Assembly: GCA_017302295.1 (NCBI GenBank)
Contig: JAFLDS010000013.1
Coordinates: forward strand, 27,925 to 91,924
Reading direction: 5' to 3'
Length of the DNA stretch: 64,000 nucleotides
From: Thauera sp.
GTDB taxonomy: Bacteria > Pseudomonadota > Gammaproteobacteria > Burkholderiales > Rhodocyclaceae
Shown: positions 45,150 through 53,768 of the stretch, piece after piece
Layout: each line of letters opens with the position of its first letter
Numbering within the stretch: the stretch's first letter is position 1
Notes under the pieces: model-generated
Database searches by the model: none
Seen by the model: only the letters and a program-made list of their open reading frames with translations
What the model was told of the DNA's origin: nothing
Made by a program: the position numbers and the translations under genes

Positions 45150-46504
45150 TCATCGCCGGCCGGCTCATCGGCTGCGCCGGTCTCATTCGGCTTGCGCTTG
45201 CGGCGGCGCCGCTTCTTGGCCGGCGGGGCCTCGACCGGCGCCTGGCGCAGAAGGGTCTCGCGCTCGTCGTGGCCGGCGTGAGCGAAGCGGTCCCACCAGT
45301 CGGGGATCTCCATCGGGATCTCGCCGGCCTGCGCGCGCAGGCGCAGAAAGTCCCAGCCGGCGCGAAAACGCGGCTGCTCGATGAGGCGATACGGCGTCTT
45401 GCCCACGCGCTTGTCGAAACGCGGCTGCAGGGCCCAGATGTCCTTGATGTCGCCGGCGATGCGACGCGTGATCGCGAGTTTGCCCGCCTGCGTGTCGAGC
45501 ACTTCGTCCATCGCCTCGAACAGCGCCGGCTGCGAATGCTCTCCGCGTTCCTTCTTCCTTTCCCAGGCGGCCAGCACCTCGTGCCACAGCAGGGTGGCGA
45601 ACAGGAAGCCCGGCGACACCGACTTGTCCTGGCGCACGCGCTCGTCGGTGTTCTCCAGCGACAGCCAGACGAAGCGCTCGCCCATCGGCTGCTCAAGGAT
45701 CACGTCCAGCATCGGCAGCAGGCCATGGTGCAGGCCTTCTTCGCGCAGTTGTTGCAGGCAGCGCACCGCGTAGCCGGAGAACAGCAGCTTCAGCATCTCG
45801 TCGAACAGCCGAGCGGCGGGCACGTTCTCCAGCAGCACCGCCATGTCGCGGATCGGATGGCGCGCTGCGGGGTCGATCTCCAGGCCGAGCTTGGCCGCCA
45901 GGCGCACCGCGCGCAGCATGCGCACCGGATCCTCGCGGTAGCGCGTGCGCGGGTCGCCGATCATGCGCAGCGTCTTCTGCTGCACGTCGGCCACGCCGTG
46001 GTGGTAGTCGACGATGGTCTCGGTCGTCGGGTCGTAGTACAGCGCATTGACGGTGAAGTCGCGCCGGCTGGCGTCCTCTTCCTGGCTGCCATAGACGTTG
46101 TCGCGCAGCACCCGGCCATGCTCGTCGGTGTTGGCGTTGGTGGCGTCCTGGCTGGCGCGGAAGGTCGACACCTCGATGGTCTCCGGGCCGCTCATCACGT
46201 GCACGATCTTGAAGCGGCGGCCGATGATGCGCGAGCGGCGGAACAGCGCGCGCACTTCCTCGGGCGTGGCGCTGGTGGCGACGTCGTAGTCCTTGGGCGG
46301 ATGGCCGATCAGCAGGTCGCGCACCGCGCCTCCGACCACATAAGCCTTGTGGCCCTTTTCCTGCAGCGTGGTGCAGACCTTGCGTGCGGCGGGGGACAGC
46401 TGCTCACGGCGGATGCCATGCCGGGCGACCGGAATCAGCGCCGGCTCGACGCGCACGGGTGTTGCAGCGCGGGTGAAGACCTTGCGCAGCAGTTTGCGGA
46501 TCAT
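45140..46504 (-). CDS. pcnB: Poly(A) polymerase I
   Basis: This 454-residue nucleotidyltransferase adds poly(A) tails to RNA 3' ends, promoting decay. It has the class II polymerase core AYVVGGAVRDLLIG, then KDYDVATSATPEEV with the catalytic Asp pair, RRDFTVNALYYDP and RYREDPVRMLRAVRLAAKLG. A basic C-terminal tail (AKKRRRRKRKP) matches PcnB rather than CCA-adding enzymes. ATG 46504. folK is coupled to its stop codon, a conserved arrangement. Confidence 0.95.
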   Translation of the reverse strand: MIRKLLRKVFTRAATPVRVEPALIPVARHGIRREQLSPAARKVCTTLQEKGHKAYVVGGAVRDLLIGHPPKDYDVATSATPEEVRALFRRSRIIGRRFKIVHVMSGPETIEVSTFRASQDATNANTDEHGRVLRDNVYGSQEEDASRRDFTVNALYYDPTTETIVDYHHGVADVQQKTLRMIGDPRTRYREDPVRMLRAVRLAAKLGLEIDPAARHPIRDMAVLLENVPAARLFDEMLKLLFSGYAVRCLQQLREEGLHHGLLPMLDVILEQPMGERFVWLSLENTDERVRQDKSVSPGFLFATLLWHEVLAAWERKKERGEHSQPALFEAMDEVLDTQAGKLAITRRIAGDIKDIWALQPRFDKRVGKTPYRLIEQPRFRAGWDFLRLRAQAGEIPMEIPDWWDRFAHAGHDERETLLRQAPVEAPPAKKRRRRKRKPNETGAADEPAGDEAA

Positions 46505-46627
46505 CGGGGAGTCATTGTTGTTTGCGATTCGAGCCCGGGATGATACCCGATGCGCCGGTGGGGAAAATAGCGCGGGCCCGCGGCTGGCCGCCCGCGCCGA
46601 CGCTGTGCGTTTCGTCCGGCAGCGCGC

Positions 46628-47293
46628 TCAGCGCAGCGAGATCACCGGCCAGCTCGCCGCGTCGGCATGCGCGCGCAGGCTGTCGTCGGGGTCCACCGCC
46701 ACCGGGTCGGACACGCGCGACATCAGCGGCAGATCGTTGTGCGAATCGCTGTAGAACCACGAACGCTCGAAACTGCCCCAGTGCAGACCGAGCGATTCCA
46801 GCCAGTTGTCCACCCGCTCGATCTTGCCCGCCTTGAACGCCGGCATGCCGCGCGGCTTGCCGGTGAAGGCGCCGCCTTCCTGCGCCGGGATGGTCGCCAC
46901 CAGGTGCGGGATGCCGAACTCGCCGAGCACGATCGGGCCGGTGACGAAGCTGTTTGTGGCGGTCACCACCGCCACCAGCGCGCCGCTGTCGAGGTACTGC
47001 TGCACCAGCGCGCGCGACTTCGCGGTGATCATCGGCCGGATCGTGGTGTCGACGAATTCGCGATGCCAGGCGTCGAGTTGCGCGCGCGGATGGCGGGCGA
47101 GCGGAGCGAGCTGGAAGTCCAGGAACTCGAAGATGTCGAGCGTGCCGGCCTTGTACTGTTCGTAGAACTGCACGTTCTTCGCTTCCTGCACCTCGCGGTC
47201 GAGCACGCCCTTGCGGATCAGGAACTGCGCCCATTCGAAGTCGGAGTCGCCGGCGAGCAGGGTGTTGTCGAGGTCGAAGAGGACGAGATTCAC
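46628..47293 (-). CDS. HAD family (subfamily IB) phosphatase
   Basis: This 221-residue hydrolase has HAD motif I as FDLDNTLLAGDSD at residues 5-17, motif II in VVTATNSFVTGP, the Lys in KAGKIERV and motif IV in FYSDSHNDLPLM. It resembles SerB/CicA-type phosphatases (HAD-IB); many betaproteobacterial copies are annotated as histidinol-phosphatase or phosphoserine phosphatase-like without proof. The start is GTG 47293. It sits 58 bases after hda. Confidence 0.9.
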   Translation of the reverse strand: MNLVLFDLDNTLLAGDSDFEWAQFLIRKGVLDREVQEAKNVQFYEQYKAGTLDIFEFLDFQLAPLARHPRAQLDAWHREFVDTTIRPMITAKSRALVQQYLDSGALVAVVTATNSFVTGPIVLGEFGIPHLVATIPAQEGGAFTGKPRGMPAFKAGKIERVDNWLESLGLHWGSFERSWFYSDSHNDLPLMSRVSDPVAVDPDDSLRAHADAASWPVISLR

Positions 47294-47351
47294 GTCAGGG
47301 GTTTCCAGGCAAGGTCTATCGGATTGCGTAAAGCGGGGGCGGGCAGGGTGC

Positions 47352-48047
47352 TCAGATCGCGAGGCCCTGTTGCATCATTTCGCGCAGCAGCGGCAGGGTG
47401 ATCGGGCGCTTGCGCTCGAGCGAGGCGGCGTCGAGCGCATCGAGCACCGCCAGCAGGCTGGAGAGTTCGCGCCGGCCATGGCGCAGCAGGAATTCGACCA
47501 CTTCTTCGGCGAGCCGCAGCCCGCGGCGCTCGGCCAGCGTGGCGAGGATGGCGGCGCGCGAATCGTCGTCGAGCGGCTGTACTTCGTAGATCAGGCTCTG
47601 GCCGATGCGGGTGCGCAGGTCCTCGCGCACCGACAGGCCGAGCGGAGCGCAGGAGCCGGACAGCAGCAGCGACTGGCCGTTGCCGCGCGCGCGGTTGAAG
47701 GCGTTGAACAGCGCAACCTGCGCGTCGGCGCGGAGCTGGTCGACATCGTCGAGCGCCAGCAGCGCGTCGGGTGTTTCGGGCAGGGCGTCGTCGATGTCGG
47801 TTGCGGCCAGCAGATGGGTCGGACGTCCGGCTTCGCGCGCCATTGCGATCGTGGCGCGCAGCAGGTGGCTGCGGCCACTGCCGGGTGTGCCCCAAAGGTA
47901 GAGGTGGCGCGCGGGTAGCTGCGCCGCGGTGGCGCGGTCGGCCAGCAGCGTGAGCATCGCCACCAGCTCGGCATTCGCGCCGGAGACGAAGTTGTCCAGC
48001 GTCGGTGGCGCGTCGGGGCGGATGTCGAGGACGAGCTGCTTCATCAT
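47352..48047 (-). CDS. hda: DnaA regulatory inactivator Hda
   Basis: This 231-residue AAA-type protein resembles domain III of DnaA. With the beta clamp it stimulates ATP hydrolysis by DnaA and so resets initiation after replication. Features are QLVLDIRPDAPPTLDNFVSG at the start with a clamp-binding QLVLDI motif, the P-loop variant GTPGSGRS (Arg in place of Lys, as in E. coli Hda), LLALDDVDQL as Walker B and a sensor/arginine-finger helix LRTRIGQSL. ATG 48047 overlaps the stop of the upstream transporter gene (ATGA); ATG 48044 is equally in frame. A longer upstream frame is not coding. Confidence 0.92.
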   Translation of the reverse strand: MMKQLVLDIRPDAPPTLDNFVSGANAELVAMLTLLADRATAAQLPARHLYLWGTPGSGRSHLLRATIAMAREAGRPTHLLAATDIDDALPETPDALLALDDVDQLRADAQVALFNAFNRARGNGQSLLLSGSCAPLGLSVREDLRTRIGQSLIYEVQPLDDDSRAAILATLAERRGLRLAEEVVEFLLRHGRRELSSLLAVLDALDAASLERKRPITLPLLREMMQQGLAI

Positions 48048-49144
48048 TCGTCCGCGTCGCGCGCGATCACCGGCGGCCGCTCGCCCAGATAGACCGGGCT
48101 GGCGAACCAGGCGTTGCGCACTTCGCGCAGGCCCACCAGCAGCGCGGCGCTGACGGGTAGCGCCACCAGCACGCCGACGAAGCCGAACAGCTGGCCGAAA
48201 GCCATCAGCGCGAAAATCACCGCCAGCGGATGCAGGCCGATGCGTTCGCCGACGAGGTACGGGGTCAGGAGGAAGCTCTCGATCAACTGGCCGAGGCCAT
48301 ACACGATGGCGACGCCCGCCAGCAGCGGCCAGCCCTCGGCCTGCAGCAGCGCGGCGAGGATCGCGAGCACCAACCCGCCGCCGAAGCCGACGTAGGGAAT
48401 GAACACGAGCAGGCCGGTCAGCACACCCACCGGCAGCCAGAACTTGAGCCCGGCAAACCACAAGCCGGCGCTGTAGAGCACGGCCAGCAGCAGCATCACC
48501 GACAGCTGCCCGCGCAGGAATTCGGACATGACGCGGTCGATGTCGTTGATCAACTGCATTGTCCTGTCCAGCCACGGCCGCGGCACGATACGCTGGAGTT
48601 CGGCCAGGATGCGCGGCCACTCCTGCAGCAGGTAGAACATCACCAGCGGGATCAGGAACAGGTTGGCGACCAGGCCGAGCAAAGCCAGGCCGCCCGTCTT
48701 GAGGTGGCCGAGCACGATGGGCACGATGTCCTGCGCGCTCGTCCAGTTGTCGGCGATGAGCTGGCGGAATTGCGCCGCGTCGAGCTGCAGGTCGATGCCC
48801 AGTCGCGCCAGCAGCAGCGGCGACACCTGGGCATTGAACATCTCGATCAGATCCGGCAGGCGGCGTACCAGCAGCACGCCCTCGCGGTACACCATCGGTA
48901 CCAGGATCAGCGACAACGCCACCAGCAGCAGGCCGAGGCCGCAGATCACCAGCAGCACGGCCAGCGCGCGCGGCACGCGGCGCTCGACCATCCAGTTCAC
49001 CGCCGGGTCGCAGATGTAGGCGAAGACCGCGGCGATCACGAAGGGGGTGAGGATGGGGCCGAGCGCCCAGAACAGCCCCGCCAGCGCCAGGCCGGCGCCG
49101 GCCCAGACGATCGATTGCAGACGGTCGGCGCGGGTGGAGGTCAT
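48044..49144 (-). CDS. perM: AI-2E/PerM family transporter
   Basis: This 366-residue inner-membrane protein has about eight helices and the family segments LGPILTPFVIAAVFAYICDP, PLVMFYLLQEW, LKFWLPVGVLTGLLVFIPYVGFGGG and ERIGLHPLAVIFALMAFGQLFGFVGVLVALP. Members export small molecules such as autoinducer-2 or act as ion/proton antiporters; the substrate here is unknown. Start ATG 49144. The gene commonly precedes hda and is divergent from purM in betaproteobacteria, as here. Confidence 0.93.
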   Translation of the reverse strand: MTSTRADRLQSIVWAGAGLALAGLFWALGPILTPFVIAAVFAYICDPAVNWMVERRVPRALAVLLVICGLGLLLVALSLILVPMVYREGVLLVRRLPDLIEMFNAQVSPLLLARLGIDLQLDAAQFRQLIADNWTSAQDIVPIVLGHLKTGGLALLGLVANLFLIPLVMFYLLQEWPRILAELQRIVPRPWLDRTMQLINDIDRVMSEFLRGQLSVMLLLAVLYSAGLWFAGLKFWLPVGVLTGLLVFIPYVGFGGGLVLAILAALLQAEGWPLLAGVAIVYGLGQLIESFLLTPYLVGERIGLHPLAVIFALMAFGQLFGFVGVLVALPVSAALLVGLREVRNAWFASPVYLGERPPVIARDADE

Positions 49145-49150
49145 TTCTAG

Positions 49151-49188
49151 TAAAATCGCGGACTTGATGCGGGCGAAGCCAGCCCGCA
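49151..49188 (+). promoter_or_regulatory. Possible purM promoter -10 box and leader hairpin
   Basis: TAAAAT (49151-49156) is a good -10 box facing purM, without a clear -35. Just downstream TGCGGGC (49168-49174) and GCCCGCA (49182-49188) can form a stem in the leader, about 97 bases before the purM start. Confidence 0.35.
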
Positions 49189-49284
49189 AGACCCGTAAAT
49201 GTAGCCACTTGGTGTTGCGGCCTCAAGCTCGGACCGCCGCCACGAGGCTTTCGCCCTGCATCCTGCATGCCCAGAGGAACGATC

Positions 49285-50343
49285 TTGAGCGCATCCCAAA
49301 CCTCCAACAAAGCCTCCCTGTCCTACCGTGACGCCGGTGTGGACATCGACGCCGGCGACGCGCTGGTCGACCGCATCAAGCCATTCGCCAAGCGCACCAT
49401 GCGCCCCGAGGTGCTGGGCGGCATCGGCGGCTTCGGTGCCCTCTTCGAACTGTCGAAGAAATTCAAGGAGCCGGTGCTGGTCTCCGGCACCGACGGCGTC
49501 GGCACCAAGCTCAAGCTCGCCTTCCAGTTGAACAAGCACGACACCGTCGGCCAGGACCTGGTGGCGATGAGCGTCAACGACATCCTGGTGCAGGGCGCCG
49601 AGCCGCTGTTCTTCCTCGACTACTTCGCCTGCGGCAAGCTCGACGTCGACACCGCCGCCGATGTCGTCAAGGGCATCGCCCAGGGCTGCGAGCTGGCCGG
49701 CTGCGCGTTGATCGGCGGCGAAACCGCCGAGATGCCGGGCATGTACCCCGCGGGCGAATACGACCTCGCCGGCTTTGCCGTCGGCGCGGTGGAGAAGGCC
49801 GACATCATCGACGGCAGCAAGATCGTTCCGGGTGACGTGGTGCTGGGCCTGGCCTCGAGCGGCGCGCACTCCAACGGCTATTCGCTGATCCGCAAGATCA
49901 TCGACGTCGCCAGGCCCGACCTCGACGCCGACTTTCACGGCCGCAAGCTGCGCGACGTGGTGATGGAGCCCACCCGCATCTACGTCAAGTCGCTGCTGGC
50001 GCTGATGCAGGCGATGCCGGGCGCGGTGAAGGGCATGGCCCACATCACCGGCGGCGGCATCACCGAGAACGTGCCGCGCATCCTGCGCGACGAACTCACC
50101 GCCCGCGTCGACGCCGCGAGCTGGACGCTGCCGCCGCTGTTCCAGTGGTTGCAGAAGGAAGGCAACGTCGACATGCAGGAGATGTACCGCGTGTTCAACT
50201 GCGGCATCGGCATGGCGGTGGTGGTGTCGGCCGAAGACGCCGACGTCGCCGTGGCCAAGCTCGAGGCCGCGGGCGAGACGGTGCATCGCATCGGCCGCAT
50301 CGACGCACGCAAGGACGGCGAGGCGCAGACCATCGTCGGCTGA
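49285..50343 (+). CDS. purM: Phosphoribosylformylglycinamidine cyclo-ligase
   Basis: This 352-residue enzyme closes the imidazole ring to make aminoimidazole ribotide in purine synthesis. It has [20 protein letters not shown] at the N-terminus, [29 protein letters not shown] and [14 protein letters not shown] prefer the TTG at 49285 because AGAGGA lies 7 bases upstream; the in-frame ATG at 49267 has no ribosome binding site and would add six residues. No other pur gene is adjacent. Confidence 0.95.
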   Translation: MSASQTSNKASLSYRDAGVDIDAGDALVDRIKPFAKRTMRPEVLGGIGGFGALFELSKKFKEPVLVSGTDGVGTKLKLAFQLNKHDTVGQDLVAMSVNDILVQGAEPLFFLDYFACGKLDVDTAADVVKGIAQGCELAGCALIGGETAEMPGMYPAGEYDLAGFAVGAVEKADIIDGSKIVPGDVVLGLASSGAHSNGYSLIRKIIDVARPDLDADFHGRKLRDVVMEPTRIYVKSLLALMQAMPGAVKGMAHITGGGITENVPRILRDELTARVDAASWTLPPLFQWLQKEGNVDMQEMYRVFNCGIGMAVVVSAEDADVAVAKLEAAGETVHRIGRIDARKDGEAQTIVG

Positions 50344-50397
50344 TCGGGCCCGGCTGGTGAGGCCGGCCGGCAGCATTCGTAGCAAGGGGGAGGGCGG

Positions 50398-52314
50398 ATG
50401 GCGGTCAATGCGATACCCGTCGATCAGCGCGTGATCGACATCGATTCGCGGCGCTTCGCCTCGATCGAGAAGGCCGTTGTCGAGCTCATCACCAACTGCG
50501 ACGACAGCTACGGCCGGCTGGAGCGTTCCGGCGTGCCGGTCTGCGGCCGCATCGCCGTGCAGTACGAGCGCCACCGCCGCGGTGCGCTGCTCACGGTGGC
50601 CGACCAGGCCGAGGGCATGGCCTTCGACCAGGCCTGCCGCATCCTCAGCTATGGCGGCGCCCACAGCGCGCTCGCGCAGGGGCTGGACGGCGGGCGGGGC
50701 TATTTCGGACGCGGCCTCAAGCAGGCGATCTTCGGCCTGGGCTGCGGCTGGATCGAGACCGTCCATGCCGGGCGGCTGTCGCGCATCGAGCTGTTCCGTG
50801 GCGAGGACGGCGGCTACCTCTACGATGACGGTGGCCACGACCGCGAGGCGACCGCCGGCGATCGCGAGCGTCTGGGCATCGCGGCCGACGGCACGCGCGT
50901 CGCCATCGTCGTCGAAAGCCCGCAGGCCAGCATCTCGCAGTTCGGCGCCCTGGTGCAGTCGCTGGCCAGCAACTTCTACCTGCGCGATCTGCTGGCGCGC
51001 AGACGGGTCGAGGCGGTGCATCTGAAGGATGGTGTGGAGGTCGAACGCAGCGGCCCCGTCCGCTTCGAAGAGCCGCCTGCGGCCGTGCTGCTGGGCCCCG
51101 AGCTCAAGGGGCAGTTCCAGCACGAGCGGCAGACCTACTCCTTCAGTCTGACGCTGAAGCGCGCGCTGGATGCCGATCTCACTCAGCGCGGCGACGAGCG
51201 CACCAACGGCCTGCTGGTGCTGTCGGGCACGGCGGTGCTGGATTGCCAGTTGTTCGACTACGAGAACCAGGTCGGCACCGAGTACCTGTTCGGCACGGTG
51301 AGCTGTCCGGCGCTGGTCGAGAAGCTGGCGCAGGGCGTTGCCGTCATCAGCGACGAGCGCGCGGGCTTGAACCCGAAGGCGCCTTTCGTCGCTGCGTTCT
51401 ATCGCGCAGTCAGCAAGATGATCGCGCCCAGCGTAATGGCCGAACAGGAAAAGCTCAGGCATCTCGAACGTGCGACCACCTCAGGGCGCACGGCGCACAT
51501 GATCGAGCATCTCCTGCAGCGCATGAATCTTGTAGCGATCCACGACTTTGGCATCGTGCATCCTCCGGCGGCCGCGTACGAGCGCCGGGTGGAGGCGGTC
51601 GAGGCGGGCTTGGCCGACGATGCAGCCGGACATGCCGCGCTGCGCTTCACGACGCCGTTCTATTACCGCGGACCGGACCATCCGTTTCATGTGCGACTGC
51701 TGGTCGATCCGCAGCAGCTCGGCGAACAGGCGATCCTCACCGTGGAGGCGTCGATGAGCGCGGGCCTGAGCATCAGCCCGCTGCCCGGGCAGATCCCTCT
51801 GCGCAACTTGCGCGACGACCCGCGCGTGCAATGGACGGTGACCGGTGCCGCGCCCGGTGAGCGTGGCGAGATCGTCGTGCGTGTAGACGGCTACCTGGCG
51901 TGGTGCGAGATCGTCATCGCCGAGCATGCCTCGCGCCACAGCCATCACGCGCGGCCGCACCCGAGCAGACGTCGTCTGCCGCGGGACCATGGCGAGGCGA
52001 TGTTCACGGGTTATGAATTCCGCTACCTGGGCACGGGCGTGGAGCGGGCGGTGTACAGCCCCGAGGAGCGCAAGATTCTGATCAACACGGCGGCGCCCAC
52101 GGTGAACTTGTATGTGGACGGGCGTGGCAATTTCCGTGATTCTGCCCGCCTGCTGCTGGCCGAACTGTTCCTGGATGTGATCGCAGACGAACTGGCGCGC
52201 TACAGGATTGGCAAGGCCGGCCGGGAGCGCGATGTGGGTGCCTATCTCGCGGCAAAGCGCGAGATCGTCTGCCGCTATGGAGGCGACATCCATCTGTCGT
52301 TCATGGGCGGTTGA
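50398..52314 (+). CDS. GHKL-fold (Hsp90/histidine-kinase-like) ATPase of unknown function
   Basis: This 638-residue protein has an N-terminal Bergerat-fold ATPase: the N-box EKAVVELITNCDDSYGR (Glu29, Asn33), the G1 box VADQAEGM (Asp69) and the G2 box GRGYFGRGLKQAIFGLG (Gly99 to Gly106). A strand-rich middle and a C-terminal domain from about residue 540 (FRYLGTGVERAVYSPEERKILINTAAP and a helix LLLAELFLDVIADELARY) match nothing I know. There is no sensor, receiver or membrane segment, so it is not an ordinary histidine kinase, and MutL or Hsp90 C-terminal domains are absent. It is closest in style to MORC/HATPase_c_3 proteins, some of which are linked to DNA defence. GGGGGAGGG precedes ATG 50398. 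Neighbours purM and pssA are housekeeping genes and do not explain it. Confidence 0.85.
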   Translation: MAVNAIPVDQRVIDIDSRRFASIEKAVVELITNCDDSYGRLERSGVPVCGRIAVQYERHRRGALLTVADQAEGMAFDQACRILSYGGAHSALAQGLDGGRGYFGRGLKQAIFGLGCGWIETVHAGRLSRIELFRGEDGGYLYDDGGHDREATAGDRERLGIAADGTRVAIVVESPQASISQFGALVQSLASNFYLRDLLARRRVEAVHLKDGVEVERSGPVRFEEPPAAVLLGPELKGQFQHERQTYSFSLTLKRALDADLTQRGDERTNGLLVLSGTAVLDCQLFDYENQVGTEYLFGTVSCPALVEKLAQGVAVISDERAGLNPKAPFVAAFYRAVSKMIAPSVMAEQEKLRHLERATTSGRTAHMIEHLLQRMNLVAIHDFGIVHPPAAAYERRVEAVEAGLADDAAGHAALRFTTPFYYRGPDHPFHVRLLVDPQQLGEQAILTVEASMSAGLSISPLPGQIPLRNLRDDPRVQWTVTGAAPGERGEIVVRVDGYLAWCEIVIAEHASRHSHHARPHPSRRRLPRDHGEAMFTGYEFRYLGTGVERAVYSPEERKILINTAAPTVNLYVDGRGNFRDSARLLLAELFLDVIADELARYRIGKAGRERDVGAYLAAKREIVCRYGGDIHLSFMGG

Positions 52315-52360
52315 GCCCGCGCAGCGATCCCTCAAACCGCGTAGGGGAAGAACATCCATC

Positions 52361-52987
52361 ATGTCGAAAAGCAACTTGCCCAAACCGTTCTCGATGATTC
52401 GCGAGTTCCATCTCGCCGACTGGTTTACCCTCGCCAACGCCGCCTGTGGAACCGGGGCGCTGTTTTCGACGATGACTTACCTGGAGCGTGGCGACGTCGG
52501 CCACATTTATTTCGCCTGCGGCCTGATCATCGCCGCCCTGGTGTTCGACGTCCTCGACGGGCGCATCGCGCGGTGGCGACAGAAGTCGTCCGCTCTCGGG
52601 CGGGAGCTCGATTCCCTCGCCGACGTCATCTCGTTCGGTGTCGCGCCGGCGATGCTGGCATACGCCTGCGGCATGCAGGCCGCGCTCGATCGCGGCGTGC
52701 TGATCTACTTCGTCGTGTGCGGCGTATCGAGGCTGGCACGCTACAACGTCACCGCGGAGACCCTGTCGGACGGTGGGGACAAGGTGAAGTACTTCGAGGG
52801 GACGCCCATTCCGACGTCGCTGCTGCTGGTCGTTCTGATGCTCTTCGCGGCCTCGAGCGGCGCCTTGGGTGAGCGACTCTGGTTCGGCGAAGTCCGTGTC
52901 GCCGGTTACACGCTGCATCCGCTGGTCCTGCTGTTTGCGCTGTCGGGCTCGTTGATGATCAGCCGAATCCGGATTCCCAAGCTTTGA
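52361..52987 (+). CDS. Second CDP-alcohol phosphatidyltransferase (PssA-like)
   Basis: This 208-residue membrane enzyme carries the full motif DVLDGRIAR followed by GRELDSLADVISFGVAPA, and about six hydrophobic helices. It resembles CDP-diacylglycerol--serine O-phosphatidyltransferase, like the pssA at 30378-31196, but is shorter and clearly diverged. It may make phosphatidylserine or use another alcohol. Start ATG 52361 lies 11 bases after a GGGGAAG ribosome binding site. It lies 46 bases after the GHKL ATPase gene and could be cotranscribed. Confidence 0.9.
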   Translation: MSKSNLPKPFSMIREFHLADWFTLANAACGTGALFSTMTYLERGDVGHIYFACGLIIAALVFDVLDGRIARWRQKSSALGRELDSLADVISFGVAPAMLAYACGMQAALDRGVLIYFVVCGVSRLARYNVTAETLSDGGDKVKYFEGTPIPTSLLLVVLMLFAASSGALGERLWFGEVRVAGYTLHPLVLLFALSGSLMISRIRIPKL

Positions 52988-53194
52988 GGCGCTCCAGCTG
53001 TGCGAAACGCCGCGGTGCAGATGACCGACATCGGCGCAGTCGTGCCGGTTCGGTGGCCGGGGTGATAATGCCGGATGTGGTCGCGTCGGTCATCGGCACT
53101 CGCCGGGCCTGACGCAGCGCGCTCAACATGGGGCTTGTCTGTGAATGTGGGCGAGGCCGTTGCGAAGCGACATGACGAACGAGGAGAAAACAGC

Positions 53195-53536
53195 GTGAGC
53201 AGTCTGCCGAAGTGCCCGAAGTGCGGCTCCGAATACACCTATGACGACGGCGACATGTACGTGTGTCCCGAGTGTGCGCACGAATGGCCGCGGGTCGCGG
53301 TGGAGGAGGCTGGCGAGGCGCAGCGGGTGTACAAGGACGCCAACGGCAACCTGCTGCAGGACGGAGACAGCGTGACCGTGATCAAGGACCTCAAGGTGAA
53401 GGGCTCGTCGCTCGTGGTGAAGGTCGGCACCCGGGTGAAGAACATTCGCCTGGTTGAGGGCGACCATGACATCGACTGCAAGATCGACGGTATCGGCGCG
53501 ATGAAGCTGAAGTCCGAGTTCGTGAAGAAAAGCTGA
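53195..53536 (+). CDS. yjdM: YjdM (PhnA) family zinc-ribbon protein
   Basis: This 113-residue protein is very like E. coli YjdM: a zinc ribbon [10 protein letters not shown]...[10 protein letters not shown], then [40 protein letters not shown] and the C-terminus [14 protein letters not shown]. Despite the old name PhnA it is not phosphonoacetate hydrolase; its function is unsettled. Start GTG 53195 is fixed by GAGGAGAAAA just upstream. It stands alone with 207 and 232 bases of non-coding DNA on its two sides; the downstream gap (53537-53768) shows no convincing gene or terminator. Confidence 0.95.
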   Translation: MSSLPKCPKCGSEYTYDDGDMYVCPECAHEWPRVAVEEAGEAQRVYKDANGNLLQDGDSVTVIKDLKVKGSSLVVKVGTRVKNIRLVEGDHDIDCKIDGIGAMKLKSEFVKKS

Positions 53537-53768
53537 GCGTCTGCTGCCTGCCTGATCCAGCGCACACGGGCGACGCTAGCGCGGGGGCGCAGTTCCTGCG
53601 GCGTCAGCCCCCTGGCGACCGCGCCGCTCGCACTGAACTCGATGCATGACTGGGTTGTCCTTCCCTGGAACCGGGGCCAGTGCAGCGTGCGAACCCCCTT
53701 CTCGCAATGGTGCTCAGTGTGAAAATCAGCCCCTGTTTCTTCGATCATCTCGCCCGGATCCCGCGTTC

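Noticed and set aside
53195-53536. Phosphonoacetate hydrolase (from the name PhnA)
   Set aside because: The protein is the YjdM zinc-ribbon family; the hydrolase name belongs to a different protein.
53537-53748. Minus-strand frame between yjdM and the RND adaptor gene
   Set aside because: It runs on opposite yjdM and has no ribosome binding site or recognisable domain; it was treated as chance.
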